Part shown: positions 1 through 7,210 of the stretch, piece after piece | Numbering within the stretch: position 1 is the first letter of the stretch | How the letters are laid out: every line of letters starts with the position of its first letter | Assembly: GCA_049601975.1 (NCBI GenBank) | Contig: JBMYRC010000032.1 | Location: 1 to 36,208 of the forward strand | DNA length: 36,208 bases | Reading direction: 5' to 3' | Source of the DNA: UBA6544 sp049601975 | GTDB taxonomy: Bacteria; Pseudomonadota; Alphaproteobacteria; UBA8366 | Made by a program: the position numbers and the translations under genes | Notes under the pieces: generated by a model | The model's input: the letters and a program-made list of their open reading frames with translations, nothing else | Databases searched by the model: none | What the model was told of the DNA's origin: nothing

Positions 1-243
1 ATGAGCTCGCTCAATCCCGTGGCGGCGAACGCGTTGGCGCGAGCGAGCGAACCCTTTCCCAGGCGGGCGGGTGCGGCCGCCGCGATGTTCGGCTCCATGC
101 AGTTCCTTCTCGGTGCCATTGCCGGGACTGCGGTTGGGCAGTTCCATGATGGCACGCCGCTTCCAATGGCGGCTATCATTGGTGCCTGCGGGGTTTTGTC
201 TCTTCTGGCCTATTATTGGTCGGGCAGCGGCGGGAATGATTAA
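1..243 (+). CDS. Bcr/CflA-type MFS drug exporter, C-terminal end (partial)
   Basis: This is the last 80 residues of a major facilitator protein whose 5' part lies before the window. The ATG at base 1 is probably an internal methionine. The visible stretch runs NPVAANALARASEPFPRRAG, followed by a Gly-rich helix (about residues 29-48) and a final helix (about 55-74). The motif P-F-P-x-R-A-G-A-A-A/S-A, then a helix and HDGT-LPM, is characteristic of the last two membrane segments of Bcr/CflA proton-driven multidrug or sulfonamide/bicyclomycin exporters in the inner membrane. The family assignment is good; the substrate cannot be inferred. The gene ends 78 bases before the TauD-like gene on the same strand, so it could head the same transcript. 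Confidence 0.7.
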   Translation: MSSLNPVAANALARASEPFPRRAGAAAAMFGSMQFLLGAIAGTAVGQFHDGTPLPMAAIIGACGVLSLLAYYWSGSGGND

Positions 244-321
244 ACGACGAACGCTTGCCGCCGGACGCATTGCGCGCAAAAATACCGACTGACGTGTTGC
301 GACAACACAGGAGGAAACGCC

Positions 322-1377
322 ATGGACCAGCCCCAACCGCAAGTGATCGAAGGCCCAGAGGCCTGGCATGGACGGGAGATGGCATCCGATCCGCGCTGGC
401 AGTTCCAGCTTTCCAGTGAAGATATCGCCGAGCTTGAAGCCGCGCTCGAAGATGTGCGAAGCCGCGGGCTTGCCTGGCGAGAAATGACAACAAAAGACGA
501 TTTCCCGCTCGACCGTTTCGCTGAAAAACTTGAACGTGTCACTGAAGAATTGGAAGAAGGTGGGGGCCTGGTAAAAATGAAAGGGTTTCCCGTCGATCGT
601 TTCGATGAGGAAGACCTGAACCGGATTTGGTATGGCGTGTGCCTCAATCTCGGCACGCCCATCTATCAGAACTATCGCGGCGAATTGCTGCGCGACATCG
701 TCAATGAACAACAAGACACCGACGCGGTGAACGACAACCGATTGTTCGCCAAGGACGGTAGCGTGTTCCATTCCTCGCGGGCGCGGACCGCGAGTAGCGG
801 TCCGCTGCGCTTTCACACCGACCGGGCGGATGTCGTCGGCCTATTCTGCATCCATCAGGCCGCGAAGGGGGGTATTTCCCAATTGGCGAGTTCTGTGCGG
901 GTCAACAATGAGATCATCAAGCGGCGACCGGATTTAGCCGCACTGTTATATGATGTCGTCCATCGCTCGCGTCACGGTGAGGAGAAGGACGGGCGGCTCA
1001 ATACATACGGTATCCCCGTCTTCGGTTTGCGCGATGGCAAATTCACCAGCCATTATTCGCGAACCTATGTGGAGGCGGCACAAGAGCTCGACACGGTGCC
1101 GCGGATGAGCGACGCGCAGTGGGAAGCGCTCGACTTGTTGGCGGAAGTCGCGGCGGAAATCTGTATGGAAATGAGGTTTGAGCCGGGCGATATGCAGCTG
1201 GTCAACAATCACGTCATCTATCATGCGCGCACCGCTTACGAGGATGGCGCGGACAAGCGTTGTCTAAAACGCATCTGGCTTTCCATGCCGAACAGCCGGG
1301 CATTACCGGAAGACCAAGCCGCACTGTGGCGCAATGTTGAGCCCGGGGCGCTTCGCGGCGGGATCGTCCAAGCCTGA
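322..1377 (+). CDS. TauD/TfdA-family Fe(II)/2-oxoglutarate dioxygenase
   Basis: This is a cytoplasmic 351-residue non-haem iron dioxygenase of the TauD/TfdA (clavaminate-synthase-like) fold. It would couple 2-oxoglutarate decarboxylation to hydroxylation of an unknown substrate. The facial triad is visible as H165-T-D167 in LRFHTDRAD and the distal histidine H301 in NNHVIYHAR. R317 in KRIWLSMP is the likely 2-oxoglutarate carboxylate anchor. The first 80 residues are acidic and helical and are not part of the core fold. The start is ATG 322, preceded by a strong GGAGG at about 310-314. It lies upstream of ubiD and an epimerase on the same strand with 55- and 100-base gaps, which suggests a catabolic or tailoring operon. 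The substrate is unknown; sulfonates, phenoxyacids and amino acids are all used by this family. Confidence 0.85.
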   Translation: MDQPQPQVIEGPEAWHGREMASDPRWQFQLSSEDIAELEAALEDVRSRGLAWREMTTKDDFPLDRFAEKLERVTEELEEGGGLVKMKGFPVDRFDEEDLNRIWYGVCLNLGTPIYQNYRGELLRDIVNEQQDTDAVNDNRLFAKDGSVFHSSRARTASSGPLRFHTDRADVVGLFCIHQAAKGGISQLASSVRVNNEIIKRRPDLAALLYDVVHRSRHGEEKDGRLNTYGIPVFGLRDGKFTSHYSRTYVEAAQELDTVPRMSDAQWEALDLLAEVAAEICMEMRFEPGDMQLVNNHVIYHARTAYEDGADKRCLKRIWLSMPNSRALPEDQAALWRNVEPGALRGGIVQA

Positions 1378-1432
1378 CGAACACGCGTTCTCCCGCATTG
1401 CCAAATAGCGCGCCGTCGCTAGGATCGCGCCC

Positions 1433-2947
1433 ATGTCCTATGAATCTCTCCGCGACTTCATCGAAAAGCTCGAGCGGGACGGACGTCTGGTCCGTATCGC
1501 GCATCCGGTCTCCCCGACTTTGGAGATGACGGAAATCCAAACCCGGGTCTTGGCTGAGGGCGGCCCGGCATTGCTGTTTGAGAATGTCGTGCGCGACGAC
1601 GGCACACCTTACGGCATGCCCGTCCTCACCAATCTATTCGGCACCGTCGAGCGGGTCGCCTGGGGCATGGACCGGGAGCCGGACCAATTGCGCGAGGTCG
1701 GCGAGACCTTGGCCTTCCTGCGCCAGCCGGAGCCGCCTGGCGGATTTCGCGAAGCGCTTTCGCACTTGCCGTTGCTGAAGACCGTGATGGCGATGAAGCC
1801 GAAGACGGTCTCCTCCGCGCCCTGCCAAGAAGTGGTGTTGACCGGCGAGGATATCGATTTGTCGTCGCTGCCGGTCCAGACCTGTTGGCCGGGCGAGCCG
1901 GCCCCGCTCATCACTTGGCCGTTGGTCGTCACTCAAGGCCCCAACCCCGGCGGCAACAAGGCAGATGCATACAACCTCGGTATCTACCGGATGCAGGTGA
2001 CAGGGTGGGACACGACCTTGATGCGTTGGTTGAAGCACCGGGGGGGCGCCCAACATTATGCGCGTTGGAAAGACGAGAGGCTGGAGCCGCTGCCCGCCGC
2101 CGTCGTCATCGGCGCCGATCCCGGCAGTATATTAGCGGCGGTGACGCCGGTGCCGGACACTCTGTCCGAATACCAGTTCGCCGGGCTGCTACGCGGTAAG
2201 AAATTAGAACTGGTCGACTGTAAGACGGTGCCGTTGAAAGTGCCGGCCAACGCCGAGATTGTCTTGGAAGGCCACGTCATGCTCGACGAGACCGGTGCTG
2301 AAGGTCCCTTTGGTGATCACACCGGGTATTACAACTCGGTCGAGCCGTTTCCTGTCTTCCGTATCAGCGCCATCACCATGCGCCGCGATCCCATATATCT
2401 CTCGACATATACAGGCCGGCCGCCGGATGAGCCCGCGATCCTAGGCGAAGCCTTGAACGAGGTCTTCATCCCGCTCTTCCAACAGCAATTGCCGGAGATC
2501 GTCGATTTTTGGCTGCCGCCCGAAGGGTGCTCCTACCGCATCGCCGTGGTCTCGATGAAGAAGGCCTATCCGGGCCACGCCAAGCGCATCATGATGGGCG
2601 TGTGGTCGTATTTGCGCCAGTTTACCTATACGAAATGGGTGATCGTGGTGGATGACGATATCGACGCCCGCGACTGGAAGGATGTGATGTGGGCGATCTC
2701 GACCCGCATGGATCCCGCCCGCGATATCACCGTGGTCGAGGGCACGCCGATCGACTATCTGGATTTCGCCAGCCCCGAGGATGGGCTCGGCTCGAAGATC
2801 GGCCTGGATGCCACCAACAAATGGCCGCCGGAGACGAAACGCGCCTGGGGCACGGAAATCCGCATGTCGGATACGGTGGTCGAGAAAGTCGATGCCATGT
2901 GGAACGACCTGGGGCTGCCGGGGAGCGGCAAGAGCATTTGGAAGTGA
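1433..2947 (+). CDS. ubiD: UbiD-family prenylated-FMN decarboxylase
   Basis: This is a 504-residue UbiD-family (de)carboxylase. The founding member decarboxylates 3-polyprenyl-4-hydroxybenzoate in ubiquinone synthesis using prenylated FMN made by UbiX. Seen here are the N-terminal MSYESLRDFIEKLE start typical of the family, the cofactor/metal-binding NLGIYRMQ (N181, R186), and LEGHVML...AEGPFGDHTGYY (E279, E290). R186 and E290 fit the conserved E-R-E network. Length and ends match full-length proteobacterial UbiD. The start is ATG 1433 with AGGA about 9 bases upstream. The setting, between a TauD-like dioxygenase and an SDR epimerase with no ubiX or other ubi genes, also fits a UbiD paralogue acting in aromatic or unsaturated-acid catabolism. 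The family is certain; the ubiquinone role is moderately likely. Confidence 0.85.
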   Translation: MSYESLRDFIEKLERDGRLVRIAHPVSPTLEMTEIQTRVLAEGGPALLFENVVRDDGTPYGMPVLTNLFGTVERVAWGMDREPDQLREVGETLAFLRQPEPPGGFREALSHLPLLKTVMAMKPKTVSSAPCQEVVLTGEDIDLSSLPVQTCWPGEPAPLITWPLVVTQGPNPGGNKADAYNLGIYRMQVTGWDTTLMRWLKHRGGAQHYARWKDERLEPLPAAVVIGADPGSILAAVTPVPDTLSEYQFAGLLRGKKLELVDCKTVPLKVPANAEIVLEGHVMLDETGAEGPFGDHTGYYNSVEPFPVFRISAITMRRDPIYLSTYTGRPPDEPAILGEALNEVFIPLFQQQLPEIVDFWLPPEGCSYRIAVVSMKKAYPGHAKRIMMGVWSYLRQFTYTKWVIVVDDDIDARDWKDVMWAISTRMDPARDITVVEGTPIDYLDFASPEDGLGSKIGLDATNKWPPETKRAWGTEIRMSDTVVEKVDAMWNDLGLPGSGKSIWK

Positions 2948-2955
2948 CCCGAAGG

Positions 2956-3028
2956 GTCATCCTCGCGTAGGCGGGGATCCAGAGCGGACAGGCGGGGTCG
3001 ATTGGATTCCCTCCTACGCGGGAATGAC
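2956..3028. repeat. Dispersed palindromic intergenic repeat (GTCATTCCCGCGTAGGCGGG type)
   Basis: The 73-base element sits between ubiD and the epimerase. Its two 26-base arms (2956-2981 and 3003-3028) are inverted copies matching at 22 of 26 positions. The outer ends are GTCAT and ATGAC, and each arm carries the CGCGTAGG core. The element would fold into a long hairpin in RNA. Repeats with this core are widespread between genes in alpha- and other proteobacteria. It is translated in frame with the epimerase and so falsely lengthens that reading frame upstream. Confidence 0.8.
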
Positions 3029-3047
3029 AAAAGAGGGAGTGTTCCAC

Positions 3048-3968
3048 ATGACTGAGAAATCCATCCTGATCACCGGCGTGTGCGGGCTTGTCGGCCATCC
3101 GCTCTCGCAGCTGCTGACCGCGCGTGGCGATAAGGTCGTTGGGCTCGATCCGGCGGAGCCGCCTGTTCCTGTCAAAGGCATGACCCATATCCAGGAACCG
3201 TTCGGCGATTTCGATATGCTGTCGGCGCTACTGAAGGATCACAATGTCGGTAAGATCGTCCATGCGGGCGGAATTTCGGGGCCGATGCTGGCCAAGGACA
3301 CCCCGCATCTCATCAATCGGGTAAACCTGATCTCGACTATCGATCTGGCGGAGGCGGCCTATCGCGCCGGTATCGAGCGGTTCGTCTATTGCTCGTCTGG
3401 CTCCGCTTATGGGGTGACACCCGACTCACCGGTGAGGGAAGACACGCCGTTTCGCCCGACCTCGGTCTACGGCGCGACGAAAGCGGCTTCTGACCTAGTC
3501 CTCATGGCCTACCGGGACGAATACGATCTTGATGTGGTTGGCCTCCGCTATTCCTCGGTCTACGGGCCGCGCCGCACCACCGATTGCGCCATCCGCACGA
3601 TGATTGAGGACGCCATGGCTGGGCGCGAGAGCAAGTTCGATTGGGGTGCTGGAGAATTTTGGCCCTTCGTCTATGTCGACGATATCGTCACCGCCACGGC
3701 GGCGGCTCTCGATGCGGCGAAGACGCCGCAATATGCCTATAATGTCGCGGGACCGGACATGCCGGCGGTGCAGCGGATCGCTGAATTGGTCTTGGAATCC
3801 TTTCCAAATGCCTTAATCGAACTCGGCGCCAACCCGCGCCGGGATAAACGCGGGCGTTTCGATCTCTCCGCGGCCGAGCGCGACCTGAACTGGACTCCAG
3901 AATGGGATATCGAGCGCGGTGTGAACGCCTATATCGAGTGGTTCCTCGCGAACCGAGCGAATGTTTGA
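3048..3968 (+). CDS. NAD-dependent epimerase/dehydratase (extended SDR)
   Basis: This is a 306-residue extended short-chain dehydrogenase. The N-terminal Rossmann motif is G10-V-C-G13-L-V-G16. The catalytic pair is Y141-G-A-T-K145, with the active-site Ser/Gly-rich stretch CSSGSAYG (115-122) before it and RYSSVYGPR after it, as in UDP-sugar epimerases and sugar-acid dehydrogenases. I chose ATG 3048: the frame is open to 2781, but the added residues only translate the palindromic repeat at 2956-3028. From ATG 3048 the protein begins MTEKSILITG, as expected for this fold. The start is preceded by GAGGGAG at about 3032-3039. The gene lies downstream of ubiD and may be co-transcribed. The reaction (epimerase, dehydratase or aldose/uronate dehydrogenase) cannot be settled. 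Confidence 0.85.
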   Translation: MTEKSILITGVCGLVGHPLSQLLTARGDKVVGLDPAEPPVPVKGMTHIQEPFGDFDMLSALLKDHNVGKIVHAGGISGPMLAKDTPHLINRVNLISTIDLAEAAYRAGIERFVYCSSGSAYGVTPDSPVREDTPFRPTSVYGATKAASDLVLMAYRDEYDLDVVGLRYSSVYGPRRTTDCAIRTMIEDAMAGRESKFDWGAGEFWPFVYVDDIVTATAAALDAAKTPQYAYNVAGPDMPAVQRIAELVLESFPNALIELGANPRRDKRGRFDLSAAERDLNWTPEWDIERGVNAYIEWFLANRANV

Positions 3969-4023
3969 GCGGGTGTTTGTTTCCGCATGATGGCGGGGAA
4001 GACTGCAACGACGTTCAAAACGC

Positions 4024-4047
4024 GTCATCCTGAGCGTGTCGAAGGAT
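4024..4047. repeat. Short dispersed repeat (GTCATCCTGAGC...GAAGGAT type)
   Basis: The sequence begins GTCATCCTGAGCG and ends GTCGAAGGAT, the common environmental-genome repeat ending in TCGAAGGA. ATCCT (4027-4031) and AGGAT (4043-4047) form a small stem. Only one copy is seen here, so it may be a fragment of a longer element. Confidence 0.5.
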
Positions 4048-4179
4048 AGCTCTGCGTGAGTGGAGAAAATCGCGATTTGCCCGCTATGTTTAAAAATCGC
4101 GAAACAACCCCATACACAGTATTACAATATCGCTGATTGAGCCCTAAACGTCTGTTTGGCCCCCTGAACCACAGTTGCA

Positions 4180-4232
4180 TTGTCTATTCACTTGTCCAAG
4201 AACGAGGCGGCTGTATATCAAGAAATAGACAA
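4180..4232. repeat. 9-bp inverted repeat with 35-base spacer
   Basis: TTGTCTATT at 4180-4188 is exactly complementary to AATAGACAA at 4224-4232. It lies in the A+T-rich leader region of leuA, about 80 bases before the candidate promoter. It could be a binding site for a dimeric regulator that loops DNA, or an RNA stem. Chance occurrence is not excluded. Confidence 0.4.
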
Positions 4233-4311
4233 AATGTCGATATGATTGCTAATACGTTGTTATGGTGGGTTCGCATTTTTAGGTCTTTGCGACCCATTGT
4301 GATCGAACCTC

Positions 4312-4340
4312 TTGCCCTTTTCCCCATTTCCCGATTAAAC
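4312..4340 (+). promoter_or_regulatory. Candidate sigma-70 promoter of the leuA leader
   Basis: TTGCCC (4312-4317) and TTAAAC (4335-4340) are separated by exactly 17 bases. Transcription would start around 4347, only a few bases before the leader ATG at 4351. That would give a leaderless or near-leaderless leader peptide, as is known for the trpL leader of rhizobia. The hexamers match the consensus at 4/6 and 3/6 positions, so the call is tentative. Confidence 0.35.
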
Positions 4341-4350
4341 TCCGCGCGTT

Positions 4351-4407
4351 ATGACGAATTTGACCACCATTCGGCTTCTTGGCCTTCGACTTACCGGCCC
4401 GGCGTAA
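4351..4407 (+). CDS. Leucine-rich leader peptide upstream of leuA
   Basis: This is an 18-codon open frame, MTNLTTIRLLGLRLTGPA then TAA, lying 290 bases before leuA. Five of 18 residues are leucine, four of them encoded by CTT (4375, 4378, 4384, 4390), a codon little used in the neighbouring genes; the other is TTG. Clustered, rarely used codons for the pathway end product are the hallmark of ribosome-mediated attenuation of amino-acid operons, and leuA leaders are known in proteobacteria. There is no clear ribosome site, which fits translation from the 5' end of the transcript. Just downstream CCGGC-TGCTTG-GCCGG (about 4421-4436) can form a stem. I see no U-run, so a classical intrinsic attenuator is not proven. 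Confidence 0.55.
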   Translation: MTNLTTIRLLGLRLTGPA

Positions 4408-4559
4408 ACGCGTCGGGGCGTCCGGCTGCTTGGCCGGGCTTGAGGATCAAAGAATAGGTCGAAAGGGATGGTCGGAAGATGATCGTCGAGAATTTACACA
4501 GAACAAGAATACACAGGGATCAGATCGAGTTTGCTCGAAAGGTTTCCCATGGCACCACG

Positions 4560-4613
4560 ATGTTCACCGCGTTGCGCTTTCGGTTGCGACTTAGCGGCGG
4601 CTATCGGGCCTGA
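4560..4613 (+). CDS. Second short leader-like ORF before leuA
   Basis: The 17-codon frame MFTALRFRLRLSGGYRA ends at TGA 4611-4613, 84 bases before leuA. It has leucines at positions 5, 9 and 11 (TTG, TTG, CTT), and its LRLSG resembles LRLTG of the first leader peptide. GCGGCG near its end can pair with CGCCGC around 4641-4646, between the ORF and leuA. It could be an alternative or duplicated control peptide, or a chance frame. No clear Shine-Dalgarno or terminator U-run is visible. Confidence 0.3.
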   Translation: MFTALRFRLRLSGGYRA

Positions 4614-4697
4614 TCGCGGCTGCCCAATGGCTGTACTTGCGCCGCCCGCGACACACGAAGACAGCACCGTTAGAATACGAATTCAGGAGTAAGACCC

Positions 4698-6374
4698 ATG
4701 GCCGTGATGCCAGTTGAGAAATACAAACCGTTCACCCCCATCAATCTGCCGGACCGCACCTGGCCCGGCAAGGTCATCACCAAATCACCGACCTGGTGTT
4801 CCGTCGATCTGCGTGACGGCAATCAGGCACTGATCGAGCCGATGGGGCCGGAGCGCAAGCTCAAGATGTTCAAAACGCTCTGCGATATGGGCTTCAAGGA
4901 GATCGAGATCGGCTTCCCCTCGGCCTCCGACACCGACTTTGATTTCTGCCGCAAAATCATCGACGAGAACTTGATCCCGGATGACGTGGTGATCCAGGTC
5001 CTGACACAAGCCCGCGAAGAGTTGATCCGCCGCACTTTCGAGGCGGTCGACGGTTCCAAGCAGGCCATCGTGCATCTCTATAATTCGACCTCGACCACTC
5101 AGCGCCGCGTGGTCTTCAATCAGGACATGGCGGGGATCATGAAGATCGCCACGGATGGGGCAGAGCTGATCAAGGAGCTGATCCCGACGGTGCCAAACAC
5201 CAGGATCATCCACGAGTATTCACCAGAAAGCTTCACCCAGACCGAATTGCCCTACGCGATGGAAGTCTGCGAAGCGGTGATGGAAATCTGGCAGCCGACA
5301 CCGGAGAACCGCACCATCATCAATCTGCCGGCGACGGTCGAAGTGGCGACGCCGAATGTCTACGCGGATCAGATTGAGTGGATGCACCGCAACTTCTCGA
5401 AGCGTGATTGCGTCATCCTTTCTCTGCATCCGCACAACGACCGGGGCACTGGTGTCGCGGCCGCGGAATTCGGTGTCATGGCCGGGGCCGACCGTATCGA
5501 GGGCACGCTGTTCGGCAATGGCGAGCGCACCGGCAATGTGGACGTCATTACCTTGGCCATGAACATGGTGAGCCAGGGCGTCGACTCAAAGCTGGATATG
5601 AGCAACATGCGGGAGCTGCGAGCGACCGCCGAGTATTGCAACCAACTGCCAGTCCATCCCCGTCACCCCTATGCGGGCGATCTGGTCTTCACTGCTTTTT
5701 CCGGCAGTCATCAGGACGCGATTAACAAGGGTCTGAAGGCAATGGAAAGTTCCAACAGCCAAGTATGGGACGTGCCGTACCTGCCGATCGATCCGCTCGA
5801 TGTGGGCGCGAATTACGAGGCGGTGATCCGGATCAATAGCCAGTCCGGCAAGGGAGGAATCTCCTACATTATGGAGACTGAATTCGGCATCCAGATGCCG
5901 CGCGCCTTGCAGGTTGAATTCTCCGGCGCGGTGCAGAAAATCTCCGATACCAGTGGCGAAGAACAATCGCCGGACGATATCTGGAAGGCCTTCGATCAGG
6001 AGTATCTGAGTGCGAAGACTCCCTATGAGTTCGTCGAGCATCAAACCCGCGCCGACACCCACGCGTCGGAGAAACGTCTGATGACCGCGACCGTGAAAAA
6101 GAATGGCGTGGATGTGGCCATCGAGGGCGAAGGCAATGGGCCGATAGATGCTTATGTTGACGGGCTCAAAAAGGATAGCGGCAAGGATATCAAGGTGTTC
6201 AGCTATTCCGAACATTCGGTTGGCGGCGGCTCCGACGCCTCGGCCATTGCGTTCGTCGAGACCGAAGTCGACGGTAAGCACCTCTACGGCATCGGCCAGG
6301 ACCCGAACATTGTTTCGGCTTCGCTGATCGCGGTAACTTGCGCTGTCAACCGAGCGATTCGGAATGGTGGGTAA
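4698..6374 (+). CDS. leuA: 2-isopropylmalate synthase
   Basis: This enzyme condenses acetyl-CoA with 2-oxoisovalerate to give 2-isopropylmalate, the committed step of leucine synthesis in the cytoplasm. The 558-residue protein is the longer LeuA form. The DRE-TIM barrel opens with SVDLRDGNQAL (R39-D40, substrate and metal binding) and carries the HxH metal motif LHPHNDRG (H244, H246). Residues from about 430 on form the C-terminal regulatory (LeuA dimer) domain that normally mediates leucine feedback inhibition, including a Gly-rich SVGGGSDASA segment. The start is ATG 4698 with AGGAG about 9 bases upstream; the next in-frame ATG is at codon 4. It is a single gene, not followed by leuB/C/D, and is probably controlled by the Leu-rich leader upstream. 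Identification is secure. Confidence 0.96.
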   Translation: MAVMPVEKYKPFTPINLPDRTWPGKVITKSPTWCSVDLRDGNQALIEPMGPERKLKMFKTLCDMGFKEIEIGFPSASDTDFDFCRKIIDENLIPDDVVIQVLTQAREELIRRTFEAVDGSKQAIVHLYNSTSTTQRRVVFNQDMAGIMKIATDGAELIKELIPTVPNTRIIHEYSPESFTQTELPYAMEVCEAVMEIWQPTPENRTIINLPATVEVATPNVYADQIEWMHRNFSKRDCVILSLHPHNDRGTGVAAAEFGVMAGADRIEGTLFGNGERTGNVDVITLAMNMVSQGVDSKLDMSNMRELRATAEYCNQLPVHPRHPYAGDLVFTAFSGSHQDAINKGLKAMESSNSQVWDVPYLPIDPLDVGANYEAVIRINSQSGKGGISYIMETEFGIQMPRALQVEFSGAVQKISDTSGEEQSPDDIWKAFDQEYLSAKTPYEFVEHQTRADTHASEKRLMTATVKKNGVDVAIEGEGNGPIDAYVDGLKKDSGKDIKVFSYSEHSVGGGSDASAIAFVETEVDGKHLYGIGQDPNIVSASLIAVTCAVNRAIRNGG

Positions 6375-6385
6375 TAGAAAACAGG

Positions 6386-6487
6386 CTCACCCCCATCCTA
6401 ACCTTCCCCCCTCAAGGGGGAAGGAATACGAGCGTGCTCGAATCCAAAAACCCTTCCCCTTCACGGGGAAGGGTTAGTGGAGGGACT
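6386..6487. repeat. Double-hairpin intergenic repeat downstream of leuA
   Basis: There are two 9-bp perfect hairpins: CCTTCCCCC/GGGGGAAGG (6402-6410 and 6416-6424) and CCCTTCCCC/GGGGAAGGG (6451-6459 and 6465-6473), each with a 5-base loop. The whole element is itself roughly palindromic (CTCACCCCCATCCTAA at one end, TTAGTGGAGGG at the other). It is related to the element at 8606-8644. Such CTCACCC...CCTTCCCC repeats are dispersed in many alphaproteobacterial genomes. It may shield the 3' end of the leuA mRNA, and it supplies the GGAGGG used by the next gene. Confidence 0.8.
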
Positions 6488-6494
6488 GCTTGCA

Positions 6495-6899
6495 ATGACG
6501 CCGCCTCTCGTGACCGCCCTTTATGCCGGCCTCTGTGGGTTTCTCGCTCTCGTGCTGGCAATTCGGGTCAGCCTGCATCGTTCGAAGGAACGCATTGATC
6601 TCGGGGATGAAGGCAATGCCGAACTCTTTCGGACCATTCGTGTCCACGGCAATAACATCGAATCAACGGCGATCGTTCTCGTCATTCTGGCGATTGACGA
6701 GATGCTCGGCGCGCCAACTCTCGCGATCCACGTCATAGGAGCTGGGTTTTTCGTTGGGCGGATTCTGCACGCGCAAGGCCTGTACAAGACGCCCGGCCCC
6801 TCGTTCGGGCGTATCTTCGGGCAGTCGCTGACTTGGTTGGCGATGGCCGTTGTTTCCTTCTATGCGATCTATCTGTTCGCGGTTGGAGGGCGCCTCTAG
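6495..6899 (+). CDS. MAPEG-family membrane protein
   Basis: This 134-residue inner-membrane protein of the MAPEG family (membrane-associated proteins in eicosanoid and glutathione metabolism) has four predicted membrane helices, at about residues 5-25, 53-73, 76-93 and 105-130. The family signature is visible as FRTIRVHGNNIES (about 42-54), with the conserved Arg-x-x-Asn/His-Gly-Asn-x-x-Glu pattern, and RILHAQGLY near residue 90. Bacterial members are mostly uncharacterised; some are glutathione transferases. I chose ATG 6495. A GTG at 6477 would start inside the repeat, whereas GGAGGG at 6479-6484 sits at good distance from 6495. It overlaps the next gene by one base and so is probably translationally coupled to it. 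Confidence 0.85.
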   Translation: MTPPLVTALYAGLCGFLALVLAIRVSLHRSKERIDLGDEGNAELFRTIRVHGNNIESTAIVLVILAIDEMLGAPTLAIHVIGAGFFVGRILHAQGLYKTPGPSFGRIFGQSLTWLAMAVVSFYAIYLFAVGGRL

Positions 6900-7147
6900 T
6901 GGTGACGTTCGATGCGTTCAATGCGCAGTATCCCTGGGCGCTCCCGACCGCTTTTGCGGTAATTATTTTGGTCGGTCTCTTCCTGCGACGACGTTCGCTG
7001 GCCGCTCGGGCGACACGCGCTACGCAGGGCGAAGGTGTGACGCCCCGCGAATGGAACCGTGCCCGCATCCAGTTCCTTCTGACGCTCGGATGCGTGATTC
7101 TGTTATTCCTGATCTGGATCCTGCAAACCTACTTTCCGCCGCATTAG
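6899..7147 (+). CDS. Small two-helix membrane protein of unknown function
   Basis: The product is about 82 residues from GTG 6899, which shares the G of the MAPEG stop codon. A second GTG at 6902 is equally possible. GGAGGG at 6885-6890 is well spaced for either. The frame is open to 6833, but that would overlap the MAPEG gene by 67 bases with no ribosome site. The sequence has a membrane helix at about 13-30, a basic cytoplasmic loop (LRRRSLAARATRA, then TPREWNRAR), and a second helix at about 58-77 ending ILQTYFPPH. I do not recognise a family. Tight coupling to the MAPEG gene suggests they act together. Confidence 0.65.
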   Translation: MVTFDAFNAQYPWALPTAFAVIILVGLFLRRRSLAARATRATQGEGVTPREWNRARIQFLLTLGCVILLFLIWILQTYFPPH

Positions 7148-7210
7148 ACAGCGGCCCTTCCGGCGGGTACATCTGAGGTTGCGAAGAGGATTTTCGGAGA
7201 GGAAACGCCT

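Larger units (their letters stand above)
3969..4350. other. Non-coding stretch upstream of the leuA leader
   Basis: This stretch holds no convincing gene and is clearly more A+T-rich than its surroundings, especially 4080-4290. It contains the dispersed repeat at 4024-4047, a 9-base inverted repeat (4180-4188 with 4224-4232) and the candidate leader promoter at 4312-4340. A 106-codon frame crossing it has no ribosome site, begins at TTG and resembles nothing. Confidence 0.5.

Noticed and set aside
2781..3047. Upstream extension of the epimerase frame
   Set aside because: It translates the end of ubiD in another frame and then the palindromic repeat; ATG 3048 gives the expected SDR N-terminus.
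4137..4457. 106-codon frame in the leuA upstream region
   Set aside because: TTG start, no ribosome site, no recognisable motif, and it overlaps the promoter and leader peptide in another frame.
5586..6281. 231-codon frame antisense to leuA
   Set aside because: Mirror of a secure, strongly conserved gene; such antisense frames are common in G+C-rich codon usage.
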